Positions 33,352-41,963 of a DNA stretch of 64,000 nucleotides are shown here, piece by piece; positions within the stretch are counted from its first letter, which is position 1, and the number at the start of each line of letters is the position of its first letter. The stretch is from JAVBUY01 sp031552735 (GTDB lineage Bacteria; Bacillota; Clostridia; Christensenellales; Aristaeellaceae): the NCBI GenBank assembly GCA_031552735.1, contig JAVBMF010000015.1:1-64000 (forward strand), read 5' to 3'. Under the pieces are notes generated by a model, which had not been told where the DNA came from, made no database searches, and saw only the letters and a list, made by a program, of their open reading frames with translations. A program made the translations under genes and the position numbers.

Positions 33352-33596
33352 GCTTCCACCTCGAAGTCCACCGTCGCGCCGTCCTTGCCTTGCAGCATTC
33401 GGATGCGCTGCTCGCCAGCTTCCAGCATTGCCGCCAGCCGCGCATGCAATGTCATGCCCTGTTCATAGGCCGCCAGCGATTTCTCCAGCGTCAGGTTTCC
33501 GCCTTCCAGCTCGGCGACCAGTTCCTCCAATTGCTCCATGCCCTGCTCAAAACCCAGTTCGGGCTGCTCGGTGCTTGCTTTGCTTGCCTTGGCCAT
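33348..33596 (-). CDS. xseB: Exodeoxyribonuclease VII small subunit
   Basis: 82 residues, of normal size for XseB, predicted as a two-helix protein: GFEQGMEQLEELVAELEGGN and LTLEKSLAAYEQGMTL are family-typical. It assembles in several copies along the coiled-coil of XseA. ATG at 33596 follows AGGAGG at 6 bases, one base after the xseA stop. A longer reading frame overlaps xseA and is not used. Confidence 0.92.
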   Translation of the reverse strand: MAKASKASTEQPELGFEQGMEQLEELVAELEGGNLTLEKSLAAYEQGMTLHARLAAMLEAGEQRIRMLQGKDGATVDFEVEA

Positions 33597-33597
33597 G

Positions 33598-34824
33598 CTA
33601 TGCCTCCTCCGTGACTTGCTCGACAGCGGCAATCGCGCTGCCGTCGCGCAGGTGAATGTCAATACGCTGCCCTATTGTCAGCCCTTTTGCGGATGAAATA
33701 GGTGTGGGCTGAATGGCATCGTGCGCTGTCAGGTACGCGTATCCGCGCGCCAGCACCGCCTGCGGGCCCAGCGCAGTTAGCTGCGCTCCGGCGGTTAGCA
33801 GCGCCGCCTTGTGTTCCGCCAGGATACGGCTCACCACCGCATGCAGCCTGTGCTGCGCTTCGGCAAGGCGCGCAGCCTGTCGCGCCAACGCCTTGTCGGG
33901 CGCCGCCGCCTTCAGCGCCAGCAACGCCCCATGTAGCTTCGTTTTGCTCAACGCGACACGTCGCTCGGTAGCGCGTGCCATGCGCTGCGTCTGCGCGTCC
34001 AGCGCCTGCGTCAGCGAATCGACACGCGGCACAATGTGCTCGGCAGCGGCGCTGGGCGTTGCCGCGCGCAGGTCGGCGGCAAAGTCAGCGATGGTGAAAT
34101 CGGTTTCATGCCCCACCGCCGACACCACCGGCACCGGGCACGCAGCGATGGCGCGAGCGACGATCTCTTCGTTGAATGCCCACAGCTCCTCGATAGAACC
34201 GCCGCCGCGCCCAATCAGGATCACGTCCACCTCAGGCTGGCGAGCCAGCGTCTCAATGCCGCGCGCGATGTCCTCCGCAGCGCCGTCGCCCTGCACCTTG
34301 ACCGGGCAGAGCAGGATGTGCGCGCGCGGATTGCGGCGGCAGGACACGGTGATGATATCGCGGATCGCCGCGCCGGTGGGCGAGGTCGCCACACCAACGG
34401 TGCGCGGCAGCAGTGGCAGCGGCTTCTTGCGCGCGGGATCAAACAGCCCCTCGGCCTCCAGCTTGCGCTTGAGCTGCTCAAAACGCAAAAACAGGTCGCC
34501 CACGCCGTCCTCGCGCAGATGCTCGGCATAGAACTGATACGATCCATCGCGCGTAAACAAGCTCACAGACCCGGTCAGCACCACGCGCATGCCGTCACGC
34601 GGGCGCACGCTCATCCCAAACGTATACTGGCGGAACATCACGCACGCGATGCGCGCCTCCTCGTCCTTGAGCGAGAAGTACAGATGCCCGGACGTATGCC
34701 ACTTGAAGTTGCTGATCTCGCCGCGCAGCTTTACACCGCGCAGCATCGGATCGGCCGCCAGCGAGCGCCGGACATACTCATTGAGTTGGACGACCGACAA
34801 TACGGTCTCTCGCGCGTACTCCAT
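33598..34824 (-). CDS. xseA: Exodeoxyribonuclease VII large subunit
   Basis: 408 residues. An N-terminal OB-fold (VKLRGEISNFKWHTSGHLYFSLKD) is followed by the catalytic domain with GVATSPTGAAIRDI, VDVILIGRGGGSIEELWAFN and VSAVGHETDFTIADFAADLRA, and a coiled-coil C-terminus. Degrades single-stranded DNA processively. It starts one base after the folD stop with only a weak ribosome site, so expression probably depends on coupling to folD. Confidence 0.94.
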   Translation of the reverse strand: MEYARETVLSVVQLNEYVRRSLAADPMLRGVKLRGEISNFKWHTSGHLYFSLKDEEARIACVMFRQYTFGMSVRPRDGMRVVLTGSVSLFTRDGSYQFYAEHLREDGVGDLFLRFEQLKRKLEAEGLFDPARKKPLPLLPRTVGVATSPTGAAIRDIITVSCRRNPRAHILLCPVKVQGDGAAEDIARGIETLARQPEVDVILIGRGGGSIEELWAFNEEIVARAIAACPVPVVSAVGHETDFTIADFAADLRAATPSAAAEHIVPRVDSLTQALDAQTQRMARATERRVALSKTKLHGALLALKAAAPDKALARQAARLAEAQHRLHAVVSRILAEHKAALLTAGAQLTALGPQAVLARGYAYLTAHDAIQPTPISSAKGLTIGQRIDIHLRDGSAIAAVEQVTEEA

Positions 34825-34825
34825 C

Positions 34826-35674
34826 TTACAGCGCGGCGCGCTCCGCCGCTTCCAGCGTGTTGGCCAGCAGCATCGCGATGGTCATCTTGCCCACGCCGCC
34901 GGGCACCGGCGTGATGTAGCCCGCCACATCGGCGGCAGAGGCAAAGTCCACATCGCCGACCACCTTGCCATCCACGCGGTTAATGCCCACATCCAGCACG
35001 ACCGCGCCGGGCTTGATCATCTCACCGGTCACAAAACCGGGCTTGCCAATAGCGACCACCAGAATATCCGCGCGGCGGCAATGCGCAGCCAGGTCCCGCG
35101 TCTTGGAGTGGCAGATGGTCACCGTGGCGCTCTTTTGCAGCAGCAGCATCGCCATCGGTTTGCCGACGATATTGCTGCGGCCGATCACCACGGCCTCTTT
35201 GCCCTCGATAGGAATATTGTAGTGCTTCAGCAATTCCATGCAGCCCTTGGGCGTGCAGGGCACAAAGCCGTCCAGCCCGCTGGCCAGCTTGCCCGCGTTG
35301 ACCGCATGGAAGCCGTCCACGTCCTTGTTCGGATCAATCAGCTCCAGCACAGCCTGCTCGTGCAGCGTCTTAGGCAGCGGCAACTGCACCAGAATACCGT
35401 GCACGTCTGGATCGGCATTGAGCGCGCGCACGGTGTTTTCCAGATCATGCTGCGGCACATCGGCGGGCAGACGCAGCACGGTAGACCGCATGCCAATGCG
35501 CTCGCAGCCTTTTTCCTTGTTGCGCACATAGATTTGGCTGGCTGGATCGTCGCCCACCAGCACCACCACCAGATGCGCGGTGATGCCGCGTGCCAACAGC
35601 GCGCGCACGCGCTCGGTCATGCCCTCCATGGCCAGTTCGGATACCAGCTTGCCGTCGATCAACTGTGCTTGCAT
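34826..35674 (-). CDS. folD: Methylenetetrahydrofolate dehydrogenase/cyclohydrolase
   Basis: 282 residues. Bifunctional enzyme interconverting 5,10-methylene-, methenyl- and 10-formyl-tetrahydrofolate. The active-site lysine region YVRNKEKGCERIGM, PLPKTLHEQAVLELIDPNKDVDGFH (split across residues 97-121), and the NADP-binding VVIGRSNIVGKPMAMLL are evident. In an Rnf/hydrogenase-bearing anaerobe it may also serve one-carbon metabolism of acetogenesis, though no other Wood-Ljungdahl genes are in view. Confidence 0.95.
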   Translation of the reverse strand: MQAQLIDGKLVSELAMEGMTERVRALLARGITAHLVVVLVGDDPASQIYVRNKEKGCERIGMRSTVLRLPADVPQHDLENTVRALNADPDVHGILVQLPLPKTLHEQAVLELIDPNKDVDGFHAVNAGKLASGLDGFVPCTPKGCMELLKHYNIPIEGKEAVVIGRSNIVGKPMAMLLLQKSATVTICHSKTRDLAAHCRRADILVVAIGKPGFVTGEMIKPGAVVLDVGINRVDGKVVGDVDFASAADVAGYITPVPGGVGKMTIAMLLANTLEAAERAAL

Positions 35675-35689
35675 GCCGTTGTGCCTCCT

Positions 35690-36640
35690 CTATGCTTGTT
35701 CTTGCAGATAGCGCATCCAGCCGATGCGCGCGACGCCTACCGCGTTATCTCCTGCGTATTCAGGCTGCGCCCAATGCAGTGCCAGCGGGCTGCCCCGCCT
35801 TATGATGCGCTCGGCCATCAGCCGCCGCAGCAGCGCCGACGACGCCACACCACCCGCCAGCAACGCATCGCGAAGGCCTGTGCGCTCGCTCGCGGCGGTC
35901 AGCAGCTTCAGCACGGTGCGCGCCACCAGATCGAATACCTCGGCGGCGATGTCCGCCGGGGATACATCGCCTTGGGCGATCCAGCGCATAGCCTGCGCCT
36001 CCGCGCCGGAAAGATGGCAGTCCGCGCCGGACAGACTGGCTTTGAGCCGTTGGGCGGCTTGTCCACGCATGGCCAGCAGCTCCAGTTCGCGTCCGGCGGG
36101 AAAACCGAGCCCCAGCGCCACACCGATTCGGTCGATCAGTTGCCCCGCGCTGATATCCAGCGTCTGTCCGACGACCGTAACGCACCCGGCCCGGCGCGCA
36201 AGTACCTCGGTGGTGCCGCCCGACAGGTGCACCGCCAGCAGGTCGGCGGCATCGGGCAGGTTGGTGCCAATCTGCGCGGCGGCAATGTGCCCGCGCTGGT
36301 GATCCGTGGCATAAAAAGGCGCGCGCAGCAGCGAGGCCGTGGCGCGCGCGTGGCTTGCTCCCACTAAAAATGCCGGCATAAAAGAATCATCGGCTTGCCT
36401 GGGTTTTTCCGATGCTGCCAGCGCGCACAGCGTAAGCGGCGGCAACTTCTCGATCAGCGCGGGCAGCGCGCGCACATGCTGATAGACCATTTCGGATTGT
36501 TGCAGGCCGCGCCCGCCGGACGGCACTTGCAGCAATTGGCGTTCGCTGGCCAGCACCGCGCCGTCCAATCCCACCACCGCCACCGACGTGGTGTAGCAAC
36601 TGGTGTCGATGCCCAGCATCGCGCGGATGGGCGTGTTCAC
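35690..36640 (-). CDS. TsaD-like (Kae1/Gcp family) paralogue
   Basis: 316-residue ASKHA-fold protein of the TsaD/Gcp family. It starts MLGIDTSCYTTSVAVVG, keeps an HxxxH pair (HQRGH, residues ~116-120), SGGTTEVLA and a C-terminal GGVASSALLRRLM and DNAVGVARIG. It is shorter than ordinary TsaD, and several canonical stretches are altered, so it is probably the second, clostridial-type paralogue found beside folD/nusB rather than the tRNA t6A synthesis enzyme. The ATG overlaps the nusB stop by 4 bp. Biochemical role unknown. Confidence 0.75.
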   Translation of the reverse strand: MNTPIRAMLGIDTSCYTTSVAVVGLDGAVLASERQLLQVPSGGRGLQQSEMVYQHVRALPALIEKLPPLTLCALAASEKPRQADDSFMPAFLVGASHARATASLLRAPFYATDHQRGHIAAAQIGTNLPDAADLLAVHLSGGTTEVLARRAGCVTVVGQTLDISAGQLIDRIGVALGLGFPAGRELELLAMRGQAAQRLKASLSGADCHLSGAEAQAMRWIAQGDVSPADIAAEVFDLVARTVLKLLTAASERTGLRDALLAGGVASSALLRRLMAERIIRRGSPLALHWAQPEYAGDNAVGVARIGWMRYLQEQA

Positions 36641-37044
36641 GCCTCGCGCTCCATGCTGCGGGCTAGGTTGCCCAAGATGCCGTTGATGAACGCGCCAGCG
36701 GTATCGGTGGAATACTTGCGCGACATCTCCACCGCCTCGTTAATGGCTACGGCGGTGGGCACATCGTCACGGCGCGTGATCTCATAGGCCGCCACGCGCA
36801 AAATGGCCAGGTCCACACGCGCGATGCGCGCCACCGGCCAATCGCGTGAAAACGCGTCAATGCGGGCATCCAATTCGCTTTCCTGCGAATAGATGCCCTC
36901 GGTGATATCCTGTAGATAAGCTGTGTCATCCGCGCTCGGCTGCCAATCGATCAGCTCCGGCAGGGTGCTTGCCGCACCGTCGCCGCCCAGCAGCTTCGCA
37001 TAGACCAATTGCATCGCCGCTTCGCGGGCGGTAGATCGGGCCAT
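36637..37044 (-). CDS. nusB: Transcription antitermination factor NusB
   Basis: 135-residue all-helical NusB: N-terminal MARSTAREAAMQLVYA, the RIARVDLAILRVAAYEI helix and the C-terminal VPTAVAINEAVEMSRKYS and INGILGNLAR. Binds boxA RNA with NusE during rRNA transcription. It follows the Asp23/AmaP genes by 25 bp; this order (asp23-like gene before nusB) is normal in Bacillota. Confidence 0.94.
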   Translation of the reverse strand: MARSTAREAAMQLVYAKLLGGDGAASTLPELIDWQPSADDTAYLQDITEGIYSQESELDARIDAFSRDWPVARIARVDLAILRVAAYEITRRDDVPTAVAINEAVEMSRKYSTDTAGAFINGILGNLARSMEREA

Positions 37045-37068
37045 GTGCGTATCTCCGTTCGGGAAAAG

Positions 37069-37308
37069 TTAGTTGTCAGACGGGAAAAAGCGGCCCAGCA
37101 CCTTGTGGAAAAAGCCGCGTTTGTCGGGCACGCCGCCGATGAAGATGCCTACGCCGACGCAGGCCAGCACCAGCAGCGTTTTCCAGAAGCCGATGAACAG
37201 CAGCAGCAACGCGATAACCAGTCCGGCAATGCCATAGAGCACCGCGGCCTGCGGTGTGCCCGGCTTGATATTGGCGAAAAAGTCTCGAATATCTTTCACG
37301 TTGGTCAT
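37069..37308 (-). CDS. DUF2273 small membrane protein
   Basis: 79 residues with two transmembrane helices (AAVLYGIAGLVIALLLLFIG and KTLLVLACVGVGIFIGG), matching the DUF2273 family that accompanies Asp23/AmaP genes. Its ATG overlaps the amaP-like stop by 4 bp. Likely part of a membrane platform for Asp23; precise function unknown. Confidence 0.85.
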   Translation of the reverse strand: MTNVKDIRDFFANIKPGTPQAAVLYGIAGLVIALLLLFIGFWKTLLVLACVGVGIFIGGVPDKRGFFHKVLGRFFPSDN

Positions 37309-38135
37309 TCTCCCTTCTTGGCATCCTCAGAATCGGATACCGGTGCGTCATCATCGGTATGCGGTGCGGATTCGAACAGCTCGGTTTCAAAGAAGTTCTT
37401 GCTTTCTTTGGCCGTTTCCTCGGCGCCGATATGGCCGTCCATCCATGCCGCTTCCTCCAGCGGTTCGGGCGCAGACGCGGGCATGTATGCCGCTTCCGGC
37501 TCCATCACCGCTGCGGGCGCGACATCATTCAGCTTGGGCAGCTGCGGCTGCATCATCGCGGGGATGCGGTACGGCGTATCCATCTCGGGCTGCGCCGGGG
37601 TGGTCGCTTCCACCACCACGCGCACCTCGTCCACATCCACGCCGGAGCACGCCTCGATGTACTGCTTGATTTGCTTCTGCAACGCAGCGATCGCCAGCGG
37701 AATATTGATATCCGACTGCAACTGCACGCGCAAATCCACGCGCACCGTATGCTCATCGCTGTGGATGTTGGAGTAGACCGGCGTCATCTCGGGGTGCTGC
37801 GCCAGGCACTTTTGCACCAGATGCTCCAGCGCCTTGACCGAGATTTTCAGCGTGCCGTGCTCGGTCTCTTGGATGGCAAAGTTGGCCTGGCGGTTTCTGC
37901 CGCGCGGCAGCACGATCCAGAAATGGAACATCGCCAGCACAATGATCGACACCGCGCACGCGCTGAATAAAATGCGCACGTTGCGGTCACTGAACACCAG
38001 ATTGATCCACTCGATGACCAGCGCCACCGGAATCAGACCGGTGACCATGCCCAAGCCGAACGCCGCGATGGCAATCAGCAGCACGGTGCACAGAATGATC
38101 AAGAATCGGTCCCAGAAAGCGTGTTTCACGGACAT
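37305..38135 (-). CDS. amaP: AmaP-like alkaline-shock membrane anchor
   Basis: 276 residues with two N-terminal membrane helices (FLIILCTVLLIAIAAFGLG and ILFSACAVSIIVLAMFHFWI), a cytoplasmic domain related to the Asp23 fold (TLKISVKALEHLVQKCL), and an acidic Pro/Ala-rich tail of ~80 residues. In Staphylococcus AmaP tethers Asp23 to the membrane. It is flanked by asp23 and DUF2273 genes. The long tail is not usual for AmaP and has low complexity. Confidence 0.82.
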   Translation of the reverse strand: MSVKHAFWDRFLIILCTVLLIAIAAFGLGMVTGLIPVALVIEWINLVFSDRNVRILFSACAVSIIVLAMFHFWIVLPRGRNRQANFAIQETEHGTLKISVKALEHLVQKCLAQHPEMTPVYSNIHSDEHTVRVDLRVQLQSDINIPLAIAALQKQIKQYIEACSGVDVDEVRVVVEATTPAQPEMDTPYRIPAMMQPQLPKLNDVAPAAVMEPEAAYMPASAPEPLEEAAWMDGHIGAEETAKESKNFFETELFESAPHTDDDAPVSDSEDAKKGE

Positions 38136-38158
38136 CCTCCCTTTTGTTCAGCGGCGCG

Positions 38159-38821
38159 TCACGCCTTCTTTTTCGGCGTCTTGGGCGCGGTTTTTGTGGC
38201 TTTCTTCGCGGGCTTGCGCTCAGCCGCCTGTTCGGAGGATTCGGCGGTTTCTTCCCCATCGACAAAAACCGGCGCGTCGGCTTCGGGCATCACGGAATCC
38301 TCGTCGCTGAGCGTAACCTCTACCGGCTTGTGCTCAATCGCGGCTGCCTCCTTGGCCTGGTCAATCTTCTGCTGCAATTCTTCCTTGAGCTTGGCGGTTT
38401 TGTCAAATTCAAGGCGCGCGGCCTCCTGGCTCTGCTGCAACTCTTTGTTTTCTTTTTCAAAGCTGACGCCCTGCACATGCACGTCCACCTTGATCACGTG
38501 CAGTCCGGTCATGCTTTCAATGGACTTGCGCACATTCTCCTGTACATTCTGTCCGACCTTTTGGATCGGCATGCCGTAATCGACGATCACCGACACATCG
38601 ACCGACACTTCCTCCGCGCCGACCTCGACCTTGACGCCGCGCGAAAGATTCTTGCCACGACCGGAGAGCAGGTCGCCAATCGACGACACGCCGGCCATGC
38701 TGGTAATGCCCTCCACCTCGGCAGTGGCGACGCCCACGATGATCGCGATGACCTCCGTGGCGTACGTGATGGTGCCCGCTTCCTGAATGGGCTCAACCTG
38801 TATCGGCAAATTCTCGTTCAC
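38159..38821 (-). CDS. Asp23/Gls24 family envelope stress protein
   Basis: 220 residues. The Asp23 core spans residues ~8-115 (ITYATEVIAIIVGVATAEVEG, VDVSVIVDYGMPIQKVGQNVQ); then a coiled coil (KENKELQQSQEAARLEFDK) and a Lys/Ala/Thr-rich basic tail (KPAKKATKTAPKTPKKKA). The GTG at 38819-38821 is chosen since AGGAGG lies 8 bases upstream; an ATG at 38842 is almost at the predicted transcription start and lacks a ribosome site. The basic tail, unusual for the family, could bind nucleic acid or the envelope. Confidence 0.85.
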   Translation of the reverse strand: MNENLPIQVEPIQEAGTITYATEVIAIIVGVATAEVEGITSMAGVSSIGDLLSGRGKNLSRGVKVEVGAEEVSVDVSVIVDYGMPIQKVGQNVQENVRKSIESMTGLHVIKVDVHVQGVSFEKENKELQQSQEAARLEFDKTAKLKEELQQKIDQAKEAAAIEHKPVEVTLSDEDSVMPEADAPVFVDGEETAESSEQAAERKPAKKATKTAPKTPKKKA

Positions 38822-38849
38822 GAGATGCACCTCCTTGCGCATATGCAGT

Positions 38850-38878
38850 AGTATACCAGAAATCTATGCGCTTGACAA
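38850..38878 (-). promoter_or_regulatory. Internal extended -10 promoter before asp23
   Basis: Minus strand: TTGTCA (38873-38878), 17-bp spacer, TATACT (38850-38855) preceded by TGG. A strong vegetative-type promoter between spoIIIAH and the asp23 gene, so the downstream housekeeping genes need not depend on sporulation transcription. Confidence 0.7.
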
Positions 38879-38888
38879 ACATCCTCGA

Positions 38889-39449
38889 TTATTTTGCTGG
38901 AATGATTTTCACATCTCGTGCCGCGACGCCGGTTTCGTGCGTAGTCAGTTCCATAATTTGCGTCGCTTCGCTCTGCGTAAGCTGTGCCTGCGCCACCACC
39001 ACGGTGACCGCGCCCGGTTTTGCCGATACCACCACGTCGCCAAAACCCTTGGCGCGCAACAACCCTTCCAGCGAGGTTTCCTGCTCCATACTCTTGACCA
39101 GCGTCAGCTTCTGCGCGCGGGCCTGATCGGTCATGTCGGCTCCGGCGGCGGTATCGGCAATCATCGCGTCCAGCATCTGGATTTCCTGCGCGCGGGTCTG
39201 GCTGCGCTGCGTGCGATATTCCGCAAAGCTGCTGGCCTCTTTGCCGCTGGCCACCGGCGCGGCAGTCGGTGTGGCAGTGGGTTGGGCGCTCAGCACACGC
39301 GCGACCGGCAGGCTGGTCGTCACCGCATGGCTCATCACGCCAAGGCGGTAGTTGGCGTAACTGGATGCCACCAGCAACACCAGCAGCGTCAGCAGAATCA
39401 TCGTGCGCCGGTCTATTTTCTTGGGCATGGCCTTCGTCTGTTTTTGCAT
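38889..39449 (-). CDS. spoIIIAH: SpoIIIAH, forespore-mother cell channel protein
   Basis: 186 residues: one membrane helix (MILLTLLVLLVASSYANYRLG), a linker and the ring-forming YscJ/FliF-like domain (residues ~80-186, with SLEGLLRAKGFGDVVVSAKPG). In Bacillus it is made in the mother cell and pairs with forespore SpoIIQ. Last gene of the spoIIIA operon, 56 bp after spoIIIAG. Slightly shorter than the Bacillus protein (218 residues). Confidence 0.88.
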   Translation of the reverse strand: MQKQTKAMPKKIDRRTMILLTLLVLLVASSYANYRLGVMSHAVTTSLPVARVLSAQPTATPTAAPVASGKEASSFAEYRTQRSQTRAQEIQMLDAMIADTAAGADMTDQARAQKLTLVKSMEQETSLEGLLRAKGFGDVVVSAKPGAVTVVVAQAQLTQSEATQIMELTTHETGVAARDVKIIPAK

Positions 39450-39505
39450 GTGAATCCCCTTTCTATTCTGCGCGATTGTTCCATGGTATGAGCTTGGTCC
39501 TTGGA

Positions 39506-39916
39506 TTATTTGCGCATTGGCGCGCCTTGCAGCACCTCGACAGCAGAAGCGGGCAGGCCGAGCAGCGTCTGCACCGCGCGCGCCAGTGCCAGTCGCACCG
39601 CGATATCGCCCGCGCCCTCGGCCACAACGATAACGCCGCTGGGCGTGGCCTGCCGCTCGGTCGCGCCAAACGCGCCGGCAGTCTGTGCCAGATCGGCCTG
39701 CTGATGCACCACCACCTGCACCTGTCCCGCACCGTCGATAGCCGACAGCACCTGCGCCAGCCGCTGCTCCAACTCGGTGGGCTGGCCGGTGGCGACAGTG
39801 CCGCTCGGCGCGTCAGTCAGCAGCAGACTGCCCAGCAGTCCCAGCGCGATCACCAGCACAATCCACTGGATGTGACGCATGCCCAAGAGCCGCGATATCC
39901 ACGCGCGCACGTTCAA
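39506..39916 (-). CDS. spoIIIAG: SpoIIIAG, ring protein of the SpoIIIA complex
   Basis: 136 residues, much shorter than the 229 of Bacillus subtilis. A membrane helix (IQWIVLVIALGLLGSLLLT) precedes a compact domain with VQVVVHQQADLAQT and GVIVVAEGAGDIAVRLALARAVQTLLGLP. The ring-forming core is kept; the Bacillus insertion is missing. Overlaps the spoIIIAF stop by 4 bp. Function in the mother cell-to-forespore channel is by family. Confidence 0.85.
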   Translation of the reverse strand: MNVRAWISRLLGMRHIQWIVLVIALGLLGSLLLTDAPSGTVATGQPTELEQRLAQVLSAIDGAGQVQVVVHQQADLAQTAGAFGATERQATPSGVIVVAEGAGDIAVRLALARAVQTLLGLPASAVEVLQGAPMRK

Positions 39917-40392
39917 GGCGCATCGACCTCCACTTCCTCTACCGTCACTGCGTCGGATGTCAGACCGAGCGCGTCCGACAGCGCGGCGGACAACCCGGTA
40001 GGCGCGCCGCCCGCGATGCGCACGCGCACACCGACCGGCTGCGCTTGACGCAGCTGGAAGGCGACCTCCGCAACCTGTGCCCCCGCCTGGTCACACACCG
40101 CGCGCACCATGTCCTCACCCCGGCGCATGGCAGCCTGTCCCGCCGCCTGTCGCCCAGCGTCCAGCGCCGACTCGCTCTGGACAAGCCAGACCTGCTCCAC
40201 GCCGGACAGGACGCCCTGCATGGGCCCGCGCAGCCACGCGAATACTTGTGCCATCATGATATGTAATAACAGCAGCCCGCAGACCAGTCGCACCACCCGC
40301 CGCATATCGCCGGATGGCAGCAGCAGATCGGCCAGCACCGCGAGCATCACCAATATGCAAAGCTGCGAAATGAGCTGAAACAGTAGCGCCAT
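39913..40392 (-). CDS. spoIIIAF: SpoIIIAF membrane protein
   Basis: 159 residues with two N-terminal transmembrane segments (LCILVMLAVLADLLLPSGDM and VRLVCGLLLLHIMMAQVF) and a soluble C-terminal domain. The LLPSGDMRRVVRLVCGLLLL stretch is the family signature. Sits between spoIIIAE and spoIIIAG with a 4-bp overlap to the latter. Confidence 0.86.
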   Translation of the reverse strand: MALLFQLISQLCILVMLAVLADLLLPSGDMRRVVRLVCGLLLLHIMMAQVFAWLRGPMQGVLSGVEQVWLVQSESALDAGRQAAGQAAMRRGEDMVRAVCDQAGAQVAEVAFQLRQAQPVGVRVRIAGGAPTGLSAALSDALGLTSDAVTVEEVEVDAP

Positions 40393-40396
40393 CGCG

Positions 40397-41554
40397 TCAC
40401 CTCATCATCACGGTCAAGTTGCCGACCACCAATAGCTGCGCCACCAGCAGGAAGAACATCGCGCCCACGCACAGCAATGTGACAAACACCAGCGTCAGCA
40501 CCTGTGAAAAATCGCCGATGCACGCAACAATGTTGCCATCGGCCACCGGCTCAAGCAGCGCGGCGCAGAGCTTGAACACCAGGATTGTGACCGCCAGATT
40601 GACCAGCGGCGTCGCGATATACAGCACCAGACTCATCAGTCCAAAGATGCCCACCGCGTTTTTGACCAGCAACGAACACCCAACCAGCGTATCCACCGTG
40701 TCGGAAAACATGCCGCCGATGATGGGCACAAAGTTATCGATGGCGTACTTGGCGGTGCGGATCGACACGCCGTCGGCCACCGCCGCGCCCATGCCCTGCA
40801 CGGTCATCACGCCAATGAACACGGTAAAGCATACGCCCAGCGTCCAGTTGGCGACGGTGCGCAGCAGCCCCGCCAGCCGTCCCAGATGCACGCGGTCCGA
40901 CAGATGCCCGACCACCGTGACCGCCGCGAAGCACATCGCCAGATTCAGCGTCACATCGCGCACGGTGGCGGTCATCGCGCCGCTGGCCGCCATTACCGCA
41001 GGCTGGAAGAACGCCGATGACGTGTGCCCGCCGACCGCCGCCAGCAGTGTCAGCAGAATCGGAAACAACGCCTGCATACCGCCCACCATGCCATCCGCGG
41101 TATGGCGCACCGCGTCGATGTGCGCCACCAGACTGCGCACCATTGGCACGCACACCAGCACAAAGCACGCGTAGTGGCTTAACTGTGCTACGGTGTCCTT
41201 CTCAAACGCGGCGCGCAGTTGCACAATCACGCTGCACAGCACCGCTGGGATCAACAGCGAGATCGCCAGCGTGGTCTGCGCCCGCAATGCGGCCAGCAGC
41301 ATCGCTAACAGCCGCTTGAGCAGCGCGCCCGCGTCGATCGCCACTTGCCCGCGCGCGAATTGGTCGATCAGCGACCGCGCGCTCCACTCACCGCCGGTGC
41401 CCAGCATGCCGTCCATCGCGCGCTGCAACGCGGAAAAGTCGATGCCGTCCAGCACACGCGACAGCTCGGCCTGCATGCCACCACGCTGCGCCCACGCCGC
41501 GACCGGCACACACACCGCCGCCAGCAGCGCGCAGACAAACGCTCTGCGCTTCAT
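40397..41554 (-). CDS. spoIIIAE: SpoIIIAE polytopic membrane protein
   Basis: 385 residues: signal-like N-terminus (AFVCALLAAVCVPVAAWAQ) and about eight transmembrane helices; the FVPIIGGMFSDTVDTLVGCSLLVKNAVG stretch (around residues 272-300) is characteristic. Probably the central membrane component of the SpoIIIA transporter. The ATG at 41554 overlaps the spoIIIAD stop by 4 bp, which decides the start; a longer frame would sit inside spoIIIAD. Confidence 0.9.
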   Translation of the reverse strand: MKRRAFVCALLAAVCVPVAAWAQRGGMQAELSRVLDGIDFSALQRAMDGMLGTGGEWSARSLIDQFARGQVAIDAGALLKRLLAMLLAALRAQTTLAISLLIPAVLCSVIVQLRAAFEKDTVAQLSHYACFVLVCVPMVRSLVAHIDAVRHTADGMVGGMQALFPILLTLLAAVGGHTSSAFFQPAVMAASGAMTATVRDVTLNLAMCFAAVTVVGHLSDRVHLGRLAGLLRTVANWTLGVCFTVFIGVMTVQGMGAAVADGVSIRTAKYAIDNFVPIIGGMFSDTVDTLVGCSLLVKNAVGIFGLMSLVLYIATPLVNLAVTILVFKLCAALLEPVADGNIVACIGDFSQVLTLVFVTLLCVGAMFFLLVAQLLVVGNLTVMMR

Positions 41555-41937
41555 GCCAGCATGCCCAGCACCAGCGTCACCAGCTCGGCGACGATCGGTG
41601 CCGATGCCGCCAGCACAATCAGCTTGCCGCCCAGTTCCACCTTGGCGGCGATACTGCCCGCCCCGGCATCGCGGCACGCCTGCGCGCCAAACTCGGCCAC
41701 ATAGGCTACGCCCACCACACGCAGCAGGGTGGACAGATAGCCCTGCGCTAGATTCGCGCGCTCGGCCAGCGAGCCCATCACCGCCACCACATCCCCGACT
41801 TTGCCGATCACTGCCGCCAGAATCAGCGCCCCGGCAGCCAGCGACACCACCAGCGCCAGTTCAGGCCGCACATCGCGCAGCACCAGCGAGAGAACCGCGC
41901 CAATGATGCCCAGGCTCACAATCAGGACAATGTCCAT
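41551..41937 (-). CDS. spoIIIAD: SpoIIIAD membrane protein
   Basis: 128 residues, four hydrophobic helices (for example IVLIVSLGIIGAVLSLVLRD). Small SpoIIIAC/AD-family protein. ATG at 41937 follows AAAGGAGGG at about 6 bases; ten further upstream codons in frame are not used. Followed by spoIIIAE with a 4-bp overlap. Confidence 0.88.
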   Translation of the reverse strand: MDIVLIVSLGIIGAVLSLVLRDVRPELALVVSLAAGALILAAVIGKVGDVVAVMGSLAERANLAQGYLSTLLRVVGVAYVAEFGAQACRDAGAGSIAAKVELGGKLIVLAASAPIVAELVTLVLGMLA

Positions 41938-41963
41938 GCGATTCCCTCCTTTGCTGCCAGCGA

